NCBI RefSeq assembly: GCF_051900425.1
Contig: NZ_JBHZGK010000003.1
Coordinates: 62,001 to 126,000, forward strand
Length of the DNA: 64,000 nucleotides
Direction of reading: 5' to 3'
From: Frateuria_A sp051900425
GTDB lineage: Bacteria; Pseudomonadota; Gammaproteobacteria; Xanthomonadales; Rhodanobacteraceae
The position numbers and the translations under genes were made by a program. Shown here piece by piece: positions 53,585-63,621 of this stretch. Below the pieces are notes generated by a model that saw nothing but the letters and a program-made list of their open reading frames with translations, had not been told where the DNA came from and searched no databases. Numbering within the stretch: the first letter of the stretch is position 1; each line of letters opens with the position of its first letter.

Positions 53585-53989
53585 ATGCGCAAGACCCCGC
53601 TGTTGCTCGTCCCCATCCTGCTCCTCGGCGCCTGCACCTGGGGCATCACCCTCAACGATGCAGGCAAGCAGGTGCGCACGGCCTGGAACGGCGACGTGTC
53701 GCAGTGCCGCGACCTGGGCAAGGTCACCGTGTCGGTGATGGAGCGCGTCGGCCCGGTCGACCGCAACGACATCAAGGTGCGCGACGAGCTGGAAGTGATG
53801 GCCCGCAACGAAGCGGCCAAGATGGGCGCCGACACGGTCAAGCCGCTGGGCGAGCCCGTGGATGGCGAGCAGGCATGGGGCGCCTACCAGTGCGGCAGCG
53901 CGCGCCCATCGTCGACCACCCGCCCGGCTGCCCAGCCGGCACCGGCCGCCAGCGGCGGCGTGCAGACCTATCCGATCAGCGGCGGCTGA
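53585..53989 (+). CDS. DUF4156-type lipoprotein
   Basis: 134 residues. The lipobox is 'LLLGAC' followed by TW. The mature domain has two conserved Cys ('VSQCRDLGKVTVSV' and 'WGAYQCGS') and the 'ELEVMARNEAAKMGADTVKPLG' helix typical of DUF4156. A Pro/Ala/Ser tail follows the second Cys. I start at 53585, which opens the signal peptide after GGAG; the longer frame adds 36 unrelated residues. Function unknown. Confidence 0.82.
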   Translation: MRKTPLLLVPILLLGACTWGITLNDAGKQVRTAWNGDVSQCRDLGKVTVSVMERVGPVDRNDIKVRDELEVMARNEAAKMGADTVKPLGEPVDGEQAWGAYQCGSARPSSTTRPAAQPAPAASGGVQTYPISGG

Positions 53990-54219
53990 GCCCGCGTCCC
54001 TCCCGCCTGTTCGCCTCGGTGACGAGCCGGGGCGCTTCGCTGCGTCTGCGCTTCGCAGCCACGCGCTGACGCGCGTGCGTCGCCCCTCCGTGCGCCCGCG
54101 TATGCGTGTGCGATAGCCAGCGCGCGCCATTCGGGCGAAAATGGCCGTCTTTTCCTCGCGGCGCGGCTGCCCTGAGCCGCGCTTCCCCGCACGCCTTTGC
54201 ACGAGAGGTCACGCAGACG

Positions 54220-56454
<2,235 letters not shown>

Positions 56455-56459
56455 ACAGG

Positions 56460-56487
56460 AAGGGCGCCATCGGCGCCCTTTCCTTTT
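56460..56487 (+). terminator. Rho-independent terminator after icd
   Basis: 9-bp perfect stem 56460-56468 with 56472-56480, loop ATC, then TCCTTTT. Confidence 0.85.
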
Positions 56488-56572
56488 GCCGGGCGGAACG
56501 CTCGCGCCGCCCGCTCCCACCGGGGCGACGTCCGCGCGTACGCGCGGACGGTACCGCCACCACGAGGCTCCG

Positions 56573-57589
56573 ATGCGCATCTTCCTGTTGCTGTTCCTCG
56601 CGTTGGTCGCCGTTGCCGTCCGGAGCGAGCAGGCAGCGCCGGCGACGCCCGCCTCAGTCACCACGCTGGCGCCGGTGATGGTGAGCGGCCAGCAGCCCGG
56701 GCCCGGGCTGTGGAAGGTGACCTCGCCCGACGGCCACGTGCTGTGGGTGCTCGGTACGCTCGATCCGCTGCCGCGCCACATGCAGTGGCAGTCACACGAA
56801 GTGCTCGATCGACTCATGCACTCGCAGGAGCTGCTGCTGGAGCCGGGCATCGGACTCAAGGCAAAGCTGGGCTTCTTCGGCAAGCTGGCGCTGCTGCCCC
56901 GGCTGATCGGCGTCCGCAACAACCCCGACCATGCCCTGCTCAAGGACAGCGTGCCGCCGGCGGACTACGCGCGCTGGCTGGTGCTCAAGGCGCGCTTCAT
57001 CGGCCGCGACCGCAAGGTGGAGAAGTGGCGGCCGCTGTTCGCCGGATTCGAGCTGTACGAATCGGCCATCAAGGACGCCGGCATGGACCGCAAGGGCGTG
57101 GTGCCCCTGCTGGTCGAGGCGGCGAAGCATGAGGACATCAAGCGCACGCCCACCCACTATGTGATCCGCGTGGACGATCCCAGAGCGCTGGTGAAGGAGT
57201 TCAAGCGCGAGCGGCTCGACGACGTGGCGTGTTTCGAAGCCATGCTCGACCGCGTGCAGACCGACGTCGCGCGCATGGGCGCGCGCGCCAACGCGTGGGC
57301 CACCGGGGACCTGCTGACATTGCGCCAGCTCGCCAATGGCGTGGGCGACATGCCCTGCCGCGACGCGGTCAGTGGCGCGGACTTCGCACGCAAGCTCGGC
57401 CTGGCCGACGTCGAGGCGAAGGTGCGCCAGGCGTGGCTGACGCAGGCGCGCCGTGCGTTGGCTGCCAACCAGACCACCTTCGCGCTGCTGCCGATCGGCG
57501 AGGCGCTGCAGCCGGACGGCTACCTGCAGGTGCTGGCAACCGACGGCAACGCCATCGAACCCGCGGACGGCGCAGACGACGCGCCGTAA
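56573..57589 (+). CDS. TraB/GumN-family protein, secreted, with altered active-site motif
   Basis: 338 residues with a signal peptide ('IFLLLFLALVAVAV'). The opening 'GLWKVTSPDGHVLWVLGTLDPLPRHMQW' aligns with the GumN/TraB start where active members have GTxH; here it reads GTLD. The long helical middle ('KFKRERLDDVACFEAML', 'WATGDLLTLRQLA') and the final 'RRALAANQTTFALLPIGEAL' agree with the family. TIKI-type members are metalloproteases, so the missing His suggests a non-catalytic or divergent member. It converges on an aldo/keto reductase gene with 14 bases between. Confidence 0.8.
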   Translation: MRIFLLLFLALVAVAVRSEQAAPATPASVTTLAPVMVSGQQPGPGLWKVTSPDGHVLWVLGTLDPLPRHMQWQSHEVLDRLMHSQELLLEPGIGLKAKLGFFGKLALLPRLIGVRNNPDHALLKDSVPPADYARWLVLKARFIGRDRKVEKWRPLFAGFELYESAIKDAGMDRKGVVPLLVEAAKHEDIKRTPTHYVIRVDDPRALVKEFKRERLDDVACFEAMLDRVQTDVARMGARANAWATGDLLTLRQLANGVGDMPCRDAVSGADFARKLGLADVEAKVRQAWLTQARRALAANQTTFALLPIGEALQPDGYLQVLATDGNAIEPADGADDAP

Positions 57590-57603
57590 CGACCGGCGCG
57601 CGG

Positions 57604-58557
57604 TCAGCCTGGCTCGGCGCTCGCGCGGTCCAGCGCCGCGATTTCCTCCGGCGCCAGGGCCAGATCCACCGCCCCCAGCAGCTCGTGCAACTGCGCCACG
57701 CTGGTCGCGCTGGCGATCGGCGCGGTCAGGCCGGGGCGGGCGATCAGCCAGGCCAGCGCGACCTGCGCGGGCGTCGCCTGGTGGGCGGCGGACACGCGGT
57801 CGAGCGCATCGAGGACGCCCAGCCCGCGCGCATCCAGGTACTTGCGCACGCCGGCGCCGCGCGCACGGCTCTTGGCCAGGTCCGCCTCGCTGCGGTATTT
57901 GCCGGAAAGGAAGCCGCTGGCCAGCGCGTAGTAGCTGATCACGCCGACCTGCTCGCGCCGGATGAGCGGTTCCAGTTCGCGTTCGTAGGCGGCCCGGCGC
58001 AGCAGGTTGTATTCCGGCTGCAGCGATTCGTAGCGCGGCAGCCCGTGTTCGACCGACAGCCGCAGGGCCTCCGCGAAGCGGTCGGCCGAATAGTTCGACG
58101 CGCCGATCGCGCGGACCTTGCCCTGCTCGATCAGCCGTCCGAACGCGCCCAGCGTTTCGGCCAGCGGGACTGAAGCGTCGTCCTCGTGGGCCTGGTAGAG
58201 GTCGATGCAATCGACCTGCAGGCGCTCGAGGGAGCCCTCCACCGCCTGCCGGATGTTGACCGGCGACAGGCCGGGGTGTTCGGCCCACTTGGCCACCTTG
58301 GTGGCGATCACCACCCGGTCGCGCTTGCCACTGGCCTTGAGCCAGCGGCCGATGATGGTTTCCGACTCGCCGCCGCGGTTGCCCGGCACCCACGCCGGAT
58401 AGACGTCCGCCGTGTCGACCAGGTTGAAGCCGGCGTCGACGAAGGCATCCAGCAGATCGAAGGCGCGTTTCTCGTCGACGCTCCATCCGAACACGTTGGC
58501 GCCGAAGGCGAGCGGGGCGATGGCGAGCGGCGAGCGGCCGAGCGGGCGCAGGTGCAT
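57604..58557 (-). CDS. Aldo/keto reductase
   Basis: 317 residues, TIM barrel. Tetrad residues: Asp and Tyr in 'LVDTADVYPAWVPG', Lys in 'VIATKVAKW', His in 'DLYQAHEDD'. 'GASNYSADRFAEAL' and 'ALASGFLSGKYRSEADLAKSRARG' are typical of the YajO/Tas-like group acting on aldehydes with NADPH. It is not closely similar to the reductase at 21 kb. The Glu/Asp loop and substrate are not predictable. Confidence 0.88.
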   Translation of the reverse strand: MHLRPLGRSPLAIAPLAFGANVFGWSVDEKRAFDLLDAFVDAGFNLVDTADVYPAWVPGNRGGESETIIGRWLKASGKRDRVVIATKVAKWAEHPGLSPVNIRQAVEGSLERLQVDCIDLYQAHEDDASVPLAETLGAFGRLIEQGKVRAIGASNYSADRFAEALRLSVEHGLPRYESLQPEYNLLRRAAYERELEPLIRREQVGVISYYALASGFLSGKYRSEADLAKSRARGAGVRKYLDARGLGVLDALDRVSAAHQATPAQVALAWLIARPGLTAPIASATSVAQLHELLGAVDLALAPEEIAALDRASAEPG

Positions 58558-58617
58558 GGGGTTCCTCCGGAGATGGGCATCCGTCGAAACATGGACGCGC
58601 TTGCGGCGGAATCAACG

Positions 58618-58643
58618 GCAGGAGCGAGCCGGTACGCGACCGC
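58618..58643. repeat. Half copy of palindromic repeat family P
   Basis: 'GCAGGAGCGAGCCGGTACGC' and the following 'GACCGC' match one arm of the family (26467 copy) with a few changes; the other arm is absent. Confidence 0.5.
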
Positions 58644-58710
58644 AGGCCTCATGACCGCCGACGCGGCGGGCCCCTGCCGTCCCGGACAGGGCTGCCGTCC
58701 GGGCGGGCTG

Positions 58711-58884
58711 CTAGCTGATCAGCGCCGCACGCAGCACGTCGCGCCAGCGCAGCATCGGCGGCACCGGTTTCACGGCCGCCACGGCATGACGGCCGCGGGC
58801 CGCCGGGGCATCCTCGCGCCAGTGGAGCTGGGTAGGCAGGGCGTGGCCATGCAGGTAAAGCAACTGCTTCCAGAACGGTTTCAC
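58711..58884 (-). CDS. Small basic protein of 57 residues, unrecognised, divergent from a LysR gene
   Basis: GTG start with GGAGG five bases upstream, 57 codons, stop TAG. The product begins VKPFWKQLLYLHGHALP, continues TQLHWREDAPAARG and ends LRWRDVLRAALIS. It is basic, with 'W' at three places (FWKQ, HWRE, RWRD) and no membrane helix. The product is short, and I know no family. A LysR gene starts divergently 129 bases away with a dyad between, the usual layout of a regulated gene and its regulator. The Shine-Dalgarno and context are the main support. Confidence 0.55.
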   Translation of the reverse strand: MKPFWKQLLYLHGHALPTQLHWREDAPAARGRHAVAAVKPVPPMLRWRDVLRAALIS

Positions 58885-58951
58885 GGGAACCTCCGGTGGG
58901 GGTATTGCCTTGGGGTGTGCTCAAGGTACGCCGCGTCGGTAGCGCCCAAAA

Positions 58952-58964
58952 GCGATATATTCGC
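58952..58964. promoter_or_regulatory. Candidate LysR operator GCGA-N5-TCGC
   Basis: A dyad with a TATAT centre lies in the divergent gap 58885-59013, 67 bases before the small gene's start and 49 before the regulator's. TATATC on the minus strand could double as a -10 box for the small gene. Confidence 0.4.
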
Positions 58965-59013
58965 AAGCCAGCCTTGAGCGGATTTCAAGGCGTTGCCGCC
59001 TGGAGCCGACCGC

Positions 59014-59928
59014 GTGAGCCATGTTCCGCTGGGTCTGTTGCAACAGTTCGTGCGTGTCGCGCGCGTCGGCAACCTGTCGCGCGCGGCGGTCCAGGCCAAC
59101 CTCACCGTCAGCGCGCTGAGCCACCAGATCCGCCAGCTCGAGGATCGCCTCGGCCGCCGCCTGTTCGAGCGCGGCCCCCGCGGCGTCACGCTCACCACGG
59201 AAGGGTGCGGCCTGCTCGAGGCGGTCGGCGAGCATTTCGACGGCATCGACCACGCACTCGCGCGCTACCGCGAGCGGCGGCACGATTCGCTCACCCTGAG
59301 CGCGAGCTCCGGGATCATGTCCAGCTGGCTGGTGCCGCGGCTGCCCGGGCTGGTGGCGGCGCATCCGGAGCTGGAGCTCAACCTGCAGACCGCCACCACG
59401 CTGGTGGATTTCGAGCGCGAGCCGGTCGATGCCGCCCTGCGCTACGGCCGTGGCCAGTGGCCGGGACTGGCCAGCGAACGGCTGTTCGGCGAGTGGCTGG
59501 CGCCTGTGGCCACGCCCGAATTGATCGCGCGCATGGGCGATGCCGATCCGGGCCAGCTCGGCGCCTGGCCGTTGCTGGGCGACCCGGGCGACCGCTGGAA
59601 CGAATGGTTCGCGGAGGCCGGCGGCACGCCGCCCAGGCGTTACGTGGCGCACTTCGACAGCACCGACGCGCTGCGCCACGCGGCGCTGGAAGGGCTGGGC
59701 GTGGCGCTGGGACGGATGGTCAGCTCGCGCTCGCTGATCGAGGCCGGCCGCCTGGTCGTGCTGGGCCAGCGCTACCTGCCGATCCAGGAGGCCTACTGGC
59801 TGGTCTACCCGCCGCGCTCGGAGGAACACCAGGGCCTGCAGGTCTTCCGCCAGTGGTTGCTGGCCGAGGCCGAGGCCTATTGCGCGCAGATGCCGCAATT
59901 GCACGAGGACCAGGCGTCGCCTGCCTGA
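59014..59928 (+). CDS. LysR-family transcriptional regulator (GcvA-like)
   Basis: 304 residues from a GTG with GGAG eight bases upstream. Winged helix 'LLQQFVRVARVGNLSRAAVQANLTVSALSHQIRQLEDRLGRRLFERGPRGVTLT', then the effector domain with 'DAALRYGRGQWPGLASERLFGEWLAPVATPELI', a GcvA-group feature. Targets are not known; the divergent 57-codon gene is the obvious candidate. frmA follows on the same strand after 76 bases but probably has its own promoter. Confidence 0.9.
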   Translation: MSHVPLGLLQQFVRVARVGNLSRAAVQANLTVSALSHQIRQLEDRLGRRLFERGPRGVTLTTEGCGLLEAVGEHFDGIDHALARYRERRHDSLTLSASSGIMSSWLVPRLPGLVAAHPELELNLQTATTLVDFEREPVDAALRYGRGQWPGLASERLFGEWLAPVATPELIARMGDADPGQLGAWPLLGDPGDRWNEWFAEAGGTPPRRYVAHFDSTDALRHAALEGLGVALGRMVSSRSLIEAGRLVVLGQRYLPIQEAYWLVYPPRSEEHQGLQVFRQWLLAEAEAYCAQMPQLHEDQASPA

Positions 59929-60004
59929 GCTGCACCGCCGGGCGGTTTCCCGGCCTTCGCGCGCGCGGCATGATGGGCGCTTCCCCCTACTGGAAAGCCG
60001 CCCC

Positions 60005-61117
60005 ATGAAATCCCGTGCCGCCGTTGCCTGGGAAGCAGGCAAGCCGTTGTCGATCGAGGACGTGGACGTCGCCGGGCCGAAGGCCGGCGAGGTGCTGGTG
60101 CGCATCGTCGCCACCGGCGTGTGCCACACCGACGCCTTCACCCTGTCCGGCGCCGATCCGGAAGGCCTGTTCCCGGCGATCCTCGGCCACGAGGGCGGCG
60201 GCATCGTCGAGGAGGTGGGCGAGGGCGTGACCACGCTTGCCGTCGGCGACCACGTCATCCCGCTGTACACGCCCGAGTGCGGCACCTGCGAATACTGCCG
60301 CTCGGGCAAGACCAACCTGTGCCAGCGCATCCGCGCCACCCAGGGGCAGGGGTTGATGCCCGACGGCACGTCGCGGTTCTCCAAGGACGGCCGGATGATC
60401 CATCACTACATGGGCACCAGCACCTTCAGCGAGTACACGGTGCTGCCGGAGATCGCGGTCGCGAAGATCAACCCGGCCGCGCCGCTGGAGAAGGTCTGCC
60501 TGCTCGGTTGCGGCATCACCACCGGCATCGGCGCGGTGCTCAACACGGCCAAGGTGGAGCCGGGCGCCAGCGTGGCCGTGTTCGGCCTGGGCGGCATCGG
60601 GCTGTCGGTGGTACAGGGTGCGGTGATGGCGAGGGCCGGGCGCATCGTCGTGGTGGACACCAATCCGTCCAAGTTCGAGATGGCGCGCCTGCTCGGCGCG
60701 ACCGACTGCGTCAACCCGAGGGACTATCCGGACACGCCCATCCAGCAGGTGATCGTCGAGCTCACCGGCGGCGGCGTGGATTATTCGTTCGAATGCATCG
60801 GCAACGTCGATGTGATGCGCTCGGCGCTGGAGTGCTGCCACAAGGGCTGGGGCGAATCGGTGATCATCGGCGTGGCCGGCGCGGGCCAGGAGATCCGCAC
60901 GCGGCCGTTCCAGTTGGTGACCGGGCGCGTGTGGCGCGGCTCGGCGTTTGGCGGAGTCAAGGGCCGCTCGCAGTTGCCGGGCTACGTCGACCGCTACCTG
61001 GCGGGCGAGATCCGGATCGACGAGATGGTCAGCCAGGAGCTGCCGCTGGAGCGCATCAACGAGGCGTTCGACGCGATGCACGAGGGCCGCGTGATCCGGT
61101 CGGTGATCCGCTACTGA
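60005..61117 (+). CDS. frmA: S-(hydroxymethyl)glutathione dehydrogenase / class III alcohol dehydrogenase
   Basis: 370 residues. Catalytic zinc ligands C40, H62 (with E63) and the fourth in 'LGCGITTGIG'; structural zinc cysteines 92, 95, 98 and 106 ('CGTCEYCRSGKTNLC'). The nucleotide site 'AVFGLGGIGLSVVQGA' and 'FECIGNVDVMRSALECCHKGWGESVIIGVAGAGQEI' are class III signatures. It oxidises the formaldehyde-glutathione adduct and also reduces S-nitrosoglutathione. The usual partner S-formylglutathione hydrolase and the repressor FrmR are not adjacent. Confidence 0.96.
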   Translation: MKSRAAVAWEAGKPLSIEDVDVAGPKAGEVLVRIVATGVCHTDAFTLSGADPEGLFPAILGHEGGGIVEEVGEGVTTLAVGDHVIPLYTPECGTCEYCRSGKTNLCQRIRATQGQGLMPDGTSRFSKDGRMIHHYMGTSTFSEYTVLPEIAVAKINPAAPLEKVCLLGCGITTGIGAVLNTAKVEPGASVAVFGLGGIGLSVVQGAVMARAGRIVVVDTNPSKFEMARLLGATDCVNPRDYPDTPIQQVIVELTGGGVDYSFECIGNVDVMRSALECCHKGWGESVIIGVAGAGQEIRTRPFQLVTGRVWRGSAFGGVKGRSQLPGYVDRYLAGEIRIDEMVSQELPLERINEAFDAMHEGRVIRSVIRY

Positions 61118-61124
61118 GCCGTCG

Positions 61125-61360
61125 ACCCTTTCCCCGCTCGCGGAAGGCAGGCGAACGGCTGGAGTGCCCGCCTTGTCCGGAGGAGGGCTTCGGGCACGCG
61201 GCGCGGTGATCGTCCTTCCCCCGTTCACGGGGGGTGCCCGAAGGGCGGATGGGGGGAGGCCTTGCGGAAGGCTCTCCCGCTTATCCCGCCCAAAGGCGCC
61301 CTCATCCGCCTGTCGGCACCTTCCCCCGCGTTGGCCGGGGAGGGCCCGGACGGGCGCGCT
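61125..61360. repeat. Composite palindromic repeat related to the one at 39978
   Basis: The 290-base gap 61118-61407 holds 'GTGCCCGAAGGGCGGATGGG' near 61227 and an inverted counterpart 'CATCCGCCTGTCGGCACCTT' near 61304, plus GGAAGG/CCTTCC stems. The blocks 'TGTCGGC.CCTTCCCCCG' and 'GTGCCCGAAG.GCGGATGG' are shared with 39970-40060. No gene is visible. Confidence 0.7.
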
Positions 61361-61407
61361 CCGCTAGAATGCGCCCGCCTCCCCGGCGCTCCCCCCAAAG
61401 GATCCCC

Positions 61408-62070
61408 ATGCAACGCACCGCCATCCTCGTCGACGGCGCTTTCTTCCTTGCCCGTTACCGCAAGGTCTGGGGCGAGCGCGACGCCAACGACGCGCGTACC
61501 GTGGCCAAGACCGTGTTCGGCATGGCGCTGGAGCACCTCAAGGCGCTGGACCGGCCGCGCGAGCAGCTCTACCGGATCTTCTTCTACGACTGCCCGCCGC
61601 TGGACAAGGTGCTGGTGCGACCGCTCAGCGGCGAGGCCGTGGACTTCTCGCGCACCGGTGCGGCTGCCTTCCGCCGCGAGCTGCACGACCAGCTGCGCCG
61701 CCAGCGCAAGATGGCCCTGCGGCTCGGCCGACTGGCCGAGCGCGGCGAATGGAAACTCCGCTACAACGCTTACCAGCAGCTGCGCGAAGGCACCCTGGCG
61801 TGGGAGGATCTTGGCGACGAGCATTTCGAGCCGGACATGCGCCAGACCCAGGTGGACATGAAGATCGGCATCGACATCGCGGCGTTGACCTACAAGAAAC
61901 TGGTCGACCAGATCATCCTGGTTGCCGGCGATGCGGACTTCATCCCGGCGGCGAAGCTCGCCCGCTACGAGGGCATCGACTTCATCCTCGATCCGATGTG
62001 GCAGGGTATAGCCCCGGACCTGCACGAGCACATCGACGGATTGCAGTCGGTCTGCCCGCGCCCCTTCTGA
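61408..62070 (+). CDS. NYN-domain protein (PIN-like nuclease fold, DUF88/LabA type)
   Basis: 220 residues. The acidic metal-site residues of the NYN fold are visible: 'AILVDGAFFLARYR', 'VDMKIGIDIAALTYKKLVDQIILVAGDADFIPAAKLAR', and 'VDFILDPMWQG' (as 'IDFILDPM'). Such proteins are thought to cut RNA; the target is unknown. The start at 61408 precedes the first strand directly; the longer frame runs through the repeat. The next gene starts 35 bases later and may be cotranscribed. Confidence 0.85.
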   Translation: MQRTAILVDGAFFLARYRKVWGERDANDARTVAKTVFGMALEHLKALDRPREQLYRIFFYDCPPLDKVLVRPLSGEAVDFSRTGAAAFRRELHDQLRRQRKMALRLGRLAERGEWKLRYNAYQQLREGTLAWEDLGDEHFEPDMRQTQVDMKIGIDIAALTYKKLVDQIILVAGDADFIPAAKLARYEGIDFILDPMWQGIAPDLHEHIDGLQSVCPRPF

Positions 62071-62105
62071 TTCAACCGTTCCGTGCGTGGCCGTAAGGAG
62101 ACACC

Positions 62106-62984
62106 ATGAAGACCCTGCTGCTTTCCGCTTTCTGCACCGCCTGTCTGCTGGCCCTGCCGGCCATCGCGCAGGACCAGCCCGCCGACGCGCTGGTGCCGCC
62201 GACCAGCGCCAGCGACTACACCTCCACGCAGCTTGACCAGGTCATCGGTGGCGACTGGCGCCCGGCCGAGCAGCGCGCGCGTGACGCGTACCGCCATCCG
62301 AAGGAAACGCTCGGCTTCTTCGAGCTGCGCCCCGACCAGACGGTGATCGAAATCACCCCGGGCGGCGGTTGGTACGCGCAGATCCTGGCGCCGCTGCTGC
62401 GCGACAACGGCCACTACATCGCCGCCGAGAAGCAGCCGTCCGCCGACGACGAAGCGCGTAGTGACGACAGCGCGTTGCGCAAGCTCTTCGCCGCACACCC
62501 GGCGCAGTTCGGCCACGCCGCCATCGTGACCTTCGATCCAAAGGCGCCGGTGCTCGGCGCGCCGGGCTCGGCCGACCGCGTGCTGACCTTCCGCAACGTG
62601 CACAACTGGGCGATGGACGGCACGGCCCAGGCGATGTTCAAGGCCTTCTACGCCGTGCTCAAGCCCGGTGGCGTGCTCGGCGTGGTCGACCACCGCGCCG
62701 ACGCCGGCGCTTCGCTGGACGAGGTCAAGGGCAGCGGTTACCTGCCGGTGGATTACGTCGTCAAGCTCGCCACCGACGCCGGCTTCGTGCTGGACGCCCG
62801 CAGCGAGGTCAATGCCAACCCGAAGGACGACCACGACCATCCCAAGGGCGTCTGGACGCTGCCACCGACGCTGGCGCTGGGCGACCAGGACAAGGCCAGG
62901 TACCAGGCAATCGGCGAGTCCGACCGCATGACGCTGCGCTTCGTGAAACCCGAAGCGCCCGCGCATGCGGCCTCCGCGCCGTGA
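62106..62984 (+). CDS. Predicted periplasmic protein with class I methyltransferase fold (COG4798-like)
   Basis: 292 residues with TAAGGAG upstream and a clear signal peptide ('LLLSAFCTACLLALPAIAQ'). The mature part has a SAM-methyltransferase-like Rossmann core: 'QTVIEITPGGGWYAQILAPLL', 'DRVLTFRNVHNWAMDG', 'AFYAVLKPGGVLGVVDHRA'. Motif I reads E-x-T-P-G-G-G rather than D-x-G-x-G. Export of a SAM enzyme is odd because SAM is cytoplasmic. The protein may bind another ligand. It is four bases upstream of rluE, so probably the same operon. Confidence 0.82.
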   Translation: MKTLLLSAFCTACLLALPAIAQDQPADALVPPTSASDYTSTQLDQVIGGDWRPAEQRARDAYRHPKETLGFFELRPDQTVIEITPGGGWYAQILAPLLRDNGHYIAAEKQPSADDEARSDDSALRKLFAAHPAQFGHAAIVTFDPKAPVLGAPGSADRVLTFRNVHNWAMDGTAQAMFKAFYAVLKPGGVLGVVDHRADAGASLDEVKGSGYLPVDYVVKLATDAGFVLDARSEVNANPKDDHDHPKGVWTLPPTLALGDQDKARYQAIGESDRMTLRFVKPEAPAHAASAP

Positions 62985-62987
62985 CGG

Positions 62988-63521
62988 ATGCTGCTCGCGC
63001 TCAACAAGCCCTATGGCGTGCTGTGCCAGTTCTCCGGTGACGGCAGCCGGCCGACGCTGGCTGGCTACGTCCAGCAGAAGGACGTCTATCCGGCCGGACG
63101 GCTGGACCACGACAGCGAAGGCCTGTTGCTGCTGACCGACGACGGCCGCCTCGCGCACCGCCTGACCGATCCGCGCCACAAGCAACCGAAGACCTACCTG
63201 GTGCAGGTCGACGGAGCCATCACCGACGAGGCGCTCGCCGCGCTGCGCCGGGGCGTCACGCTCAACGATGGCCCCACTTTGCCGGCCGGTGCCGGGCACG
63301 CCGCCGAGCCGGACTGGCTGTGGCCGCGCGACCCGCCGGTACGCTTCCGCAAGGCCATTCCCACCAGCTGGCTCACGGTCACCCTGCGCGAGGGGCGCAA
63401 CCGGCAGGTCCGAAGGATGACGGCGGCGGTCGGCTTTCCCACCCTGCGGCTGATCCGCGTGCGCATCGGCGACTGGGCCCTGGATGGCCTGCCGCCGGGC
63501 GAAACCCGCCGCCTCTTGTAG
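62988..63521 (+). CDS. rluE: 23S rRNA pseudouridine synthase, RluE-like (RsuA family)
   Basis: 177 residues. The catalytic Asp is in 'YPAGRLDHDSEGLLLLTDDGRLAHRLTDPRHKQPKTYLVQV', and 'WLTVTLREGRNRQVRRMTAAVGFPTLRLIRVRIG' is the RsuA-family signature. There is no N-terminal S4 domain, as in RluE, which modifies position 2457 of 23S rRNA. Its stop codon TAG is the foot of a palindromic repeat. Confidence 0.92.
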   Translation: MLLALNKPYGVLCQFSGDGSRPTLAGYVQQKDVYPAGRLDHDSEGLLLLTDDGRLAHRLTDPRHKQPKTYLVQVDGAITDEALAALRRGVTLNDGPTLPAGAGHAAEPDWLWPRDPPVRFRKAIPTSWLTVTLREGRNRQVRRMTAAVGFPTLRLIRVRIGDWALDGLPPGETRRLL

Positions 63522-63545
63522 GAGCCCACCTGTGGGCGATCCGCT
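63518..63545. repeat. Single-arm palindromic repeat, family T (TGTAGGAGCCCACCTGTGGG type)
   Basis: Begins in the stop codon of rluE and contains the small stem GCCCAC-CT-GTGGGC followed by GATC. It resembles one arm of the copy at 49436. Confidence 0.6.
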
Positions 63546-63572
63546 GCTCGCCGGCTGTCAGAAAAAAACACC

Positions 63573-63590
63573 GCCCACCCGTGGGCTTTT
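63573..63590. terminator. Likely bidirectional intrinsic terminator after rluE
   Basis: GCCCAC (63573-63578) pairs with GTGGGC (63581-63586), followed by TTTT on the plus strand; seven A at 63562-63568 give a T-run on the minus strand. Confidence 0.6.
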
Positions 63591-63621
63591 GCAAAGGTCG
63601 CGGTCGGGGAACCATGCGCGC

